In this document: in pieces, positions 61,514 to 64,000 of the stretch | How positions within the stretch are numbered: position 1 is the stretch's first letter | Layout: each line of letters begins with the position of its first letter | Origin: Streptomyces peucetius | GTDB lineage: Bacteria; Actinomycetota; Actinomycetes; Streptomycetales; Streptomycetaceae | Assembly: GCF_025854275.1 (NCBI RefSeq) | Contig: NZ_CP107567.1 | Span: 2,294,001 to 2,358,000, forward strand | Direction of reading: 5' to 3' | Length of the DNA: 64,000 nucleotides | Notes under the pieces: generated by a model | What the model was told of the DNA's origin: nothing | The model's input: the letters and a program-made list of their open reading frames with translations, nothing else | Database searches by the model: none | Translations under genes and position numbers: made by a program

Positions 61514-62236
61514 ATGACGTCACAACTGTTCGCGGTGTGCTTCGATGCGAGCCGGCCGCTGGATCTCGCGGGGTTCTGGTCCGGGTTCCTGGGGTGGGAG
61601 ACGGCCGACGACCCGCACGACGGCGTCACGCTCCTGCCCAGTGATGACACCGGGTTCCGGATCCGTTTCCTTCCGGCCCAGGAGCAGAAGGCCGGTCAGA
61701 ACCGGATGCACTTCGATCTGACGAGTACCTCCCTGGAGGACCAGCAGCAGACGGTGGACAGGGCGCTGGATCTCGGCGCGCGGCACATCGACATCGGCCA
61801 ACGCCCGGAAGAGGGCCATGTGGTGCTCGCCGACCCCGAAGGCAACGAGTTCTGTGTCATCGAGCCCGGCAACAAGTTCCTCGCCGACTGTGGCTTCATC
61901 GGAGCACTGGCCTGCGACGGTTCGCAGGAGGTCGGTTACTTCTGGAGCGAAGCGCTGGGTTGGCCGCTGGTGTGGGACCAGGACCAGGAGACCGCGATCC
62001 GCTCGCCGCTCGGTGGTCCGAAGATCACCTGGGGCGGTCCACCGCTGATGCCGAGGACAGGCAAGGACCGGCTGAGTTTCGAGGTCGCTCCACCGGTCCA
62101 CGGTGACCGGCAGGCAGAGGTCGACCGTCTGCTCTCCCTGGGGGCGAACCGAGTCGACACCGGCCGGGGCGGGGCCGGCCGGATGACGATGGCCGACCCC
62201 GACGGCAACGAGTTCTGCGTGCTGACACCCCGGTAG
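61514..62236 (+). CDS. VOC-family protein with two glyoxalase-like domains
   Basis: 240 residues from ATG 61514. Two similar halves: LFAVCFDASRPLDLAGFWSGFLGWE...HVVLADPEGNEFCVIEPG, and the second with VGYFWSEALGWPLVWDQDQ...RMTMADPDGNEFCVLTP. The D-P-E/D-G-N-E-F-C motif in each half carries a typical metal-ligand Glu. Members are glyoxalases, dioxygenases or resistance proteins binding small ligands. The ligand is unknown. Confidence 0.85.
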   Translation: MTSQLFAVCFDASRPLDLAGFWSGFLGWETADDPHDGVTLLPSDDTGFRIRFLPAQEQKAGQNRMHFDLTSTSLEDQQQTVDRALDLGARHIDIGQRPEEGHVVLADPEGNEFCVIEPGNKFLADCGFIGALACDGSQEVGYFWSEALGWPLVWDQDQETAIRSPLGGPKITWGGPPLMPRTGKDRLSFEVAPPVHGDRQAEVDRLLSLGANRVDTGRGGAGRMTMADPDGNEFCVLTPR

Positions 62237-62331
62237 CGCGGCCGGGCCCGGCCGCCGAGTCCACCGTCCGCGCCATGGACCACGTGCAGTTCATCCGGCT
62301 CACCGGAGGACGCGGTCTGTCTCCACGCGCT

Positions 62332-63018
62332 TCACCGACCGCCCCCGCCCTCGTCCGGGCGGAGGGCGTCGAGGATGAGGGTGAGGCCGAAGGTGAACTC
62401 GTCGGCGTAGTCGTAGCCGGGCTTGAGGGCGTGTTCGGTGACGAGTTCTGCGAGGTGGGGGTAGGCGTCGGCGGGCATCTCGCGCATGATGGCGCCCGCG
62501 ACCTCGTCCAGCTCCGCCTGGCCGCTGAACGGCAGGCTCAGTTCCTGCATCACGAAGCCGTACAGGTAGCTGTCGATCAGCGAGAAGGCGTGCGCGGCCA
62601 TCGGGACGGAGAACCCCCCGCCGCGCAACGCGCCGAGGACGGCGTCGTGGTGGCGCAGGGTCGCCGGGCCCGGCCGTGAGCGGGAGTCCATCAGGGCGAC
62701 GGCCCACGGATGGCGCCGGAGCGCGGCGCGGGCGGATTCCGCGCGGTGGCGCATGGCGCTCTTCCAGTCCCTGTCGAGCGGCGGCAGGTCGATCTCGCCG
62801 AACACCGCGTCCACCATGCCGTCGAGGATGTCCTCCCTGCCCGCGACGTGGTGGTAGAGCGACATCGCCTCGACACCCAGCGGTTCGGCGACGGCCCGCA
62901 TCGTGAGCGCGGCCGAGCCCTTCTCGTCCGCCACCGCCACCGCCGCGCGGATCACGCGCTCGCGACTGAGCGGGGTACGCGCCGACGCCCTGCGCCGGCC
63001 CTTGCCTCCCTCGCGCAT
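62332..63018 (-). CDS. TetR-family regulator (TetR_C type)
   Basis: 228 residues. HTH: LSRERVIRAAVAVADEKGSAALTMRAVAEPLGVEAMSLYHHVAGREDILDGMV, with the LYHHV signature of TetR proper. The C-terminal domain (YLYGFVMQELSLPF, ELAELVTEHA-like, FTFGLTLILDAL) fits TetR_C_1. It is divergent from the NAD(P)-binding gene, with two operator palindromes in the 91-base gap, so it almost certainly controls that gene and itself. Confidence 0.88.
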   Translation of the reverse strand: MREGGKGRRRASARTPLSRERVIRAAVAVADEKGSAALTMRAVAEPLGVEAMSLYHHVAGREDILDGMVDAVFGEIDLPPLDRDWKSAMRHRAESARAALRRHPWAVALMDSRSRPGPATLRHHDAVLGALRGGGFSVPMAAHAFSLIDSYLYGFVMQELSLPFSGQAELDEVAGAIMREMPADAYPHLAELVTEHALKPGYDYADEFTFGLTLILDALRPDEGGGGR

Positions 63019-63038
63019 TCGCCCCTCCTTTCCACCCC

Positions 63039-63083
63039 TTGACTGCCTTACAGCATAAGGCTAGCGTACCTTACAACATAAGG
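63039..63083. promoter_or_regulatory. Promoter with twin TetR operators
   Basis: CCTTACAGCATAAGG (63046-63060) and CCTTACAACATAAGG (63069-63083) are near-identical palindromes 23 bases apart. Between and under them lies TTGACT (63039-63044), a 17-base spacer and TAGCGT (63062-63067), a good promoter reading right. Repressor bound at both sites would cover it. Confidence 0.75.
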
Positions 63084-63109
63084 TCGACATTCCGGCGAAG
63101 GGCTGCGCC

Positions 63110-63826
<717 letters not shown>

Positions 63827-64000
63827 CCAGTCGCCGCGGCGCCGGCGGCCGGTGTTCGTCGACGGAATGCGGTTGGTCCTGTCGGCAGACGGCCCGCAGC
63901 CCGCTGGGGCGTACGGACGTTACTCTTCCACCGGCAGGACTGACACCCTCGGCAGCCGGCCGGCCACCACTCCCCCGGCCCCGCGCGAGCCGGCGGACCG
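63827..64000. other. Right edge of the window
   Basis: No gene can be supported in the last 174 bases. Confidence 0.5.

Overview
The window is high-GC actinobacterial DNA and almost certainly a Streptomyces chromosome. The support is the GC-rich third codon positions, many GTG/TTG starts, overlapping ATGA/GTGA stop-starts, and gene families typical of the genus (DUF1023 hydrolases, DUF4383, DUF4429, DUF4097, DUF3052, TerD paralogues, homodimeric AceE, NarL-type two-component pairs). The conserved neighbourhood aceE / DUF3052 / AhpE / TerD genes fits this too. All calls come from reading the sequence and translations; no database search was possible.

Layout. (1) 1-2844 is insertion-sequence debris: the 3' part of an IS481-type transposase, then an IS5-type element whose transposase carries two frame changes. 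Its matching terminal repeats also enclose a SnoaL-like gene. (2) 2994-13576 is a complete actinomycete integrative and conjugative element (AICE) of about 10.6 kb, integrated in a tRNA-Val(UAC) gene and bounded by a perfect 46-bp repeat. Its backbone is Pra-like activator, FtsK/Tra translocase, Spd spread proteins, RepSA-type initiator, Xis and Int, with Nudix (Pif-like) and HTH-PLD genes transcribed the other way. Its cargo is an AT-richer membrane-anchored protein of unknown function, a 39-codon ORF inside an inverted repeat, and an HD-domain protein. The flank just left of attL has the same geometry as the integrase-proximal end of this AICE, which suggests a decayed second element at the same tRNA. 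(3) 13807-20046 is chromosomal: a DUF4097 lipoprotein, a coiled-coil membrane protein, a DUF4383 protein, an FmdB zinc ribbon, a NarL-type pair whose kinase has an extreme Ser/Gly/Tyr repeat linker, and a DedA protein.

(4) 20172-29094 is a Ter stress cluster: HAD phosphatase, phosphoribosyltransferase-TRSP-StiP fusion, CitE/HpcH-like lyase, three TerD proteins, a TerA-like protein and a TerC-like DUF475 membrane protein. This matches the combination proposed to make a nucleoside-like metabolite alongside Ter proteins. (5) 29230-44825 holds AhpE, DUF3052, AceE, a potassium channel, a frameshifted GNAT gene, an I36-type inhibitor, a DHA2 efflux pump with its TetR regulator, two DUF1023 hydrolases around a two-component system, and an acyltransferase. 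(6) 44877-48043 holds a dense hairpin region, a MerR/aldo-keto reductase operon, a GNAT and a serine hydrolase.

(7) 48040-55097 is an envelope block: an OmpR-type regulator, kinase and lipoprotein operon, then a FemX-like ligase coupled to a MurJ-like flippase, and an L,D-transpeptidase. (8) 55140-61117 holds a Tat-exported tail-fibre-like protein with a small coiled-coil partner, a HATPase protein, and a 1442-residue secreted protein. That protein has a ricin lectin, a very long Ala-rich coiled coil and a HINT domain that stops where a toxin would normally follow. (9) 61514-63826 holds a VOC protein and a TetR regulator with twin operators over the promoter of a divergent NAD(P)-binding protein.
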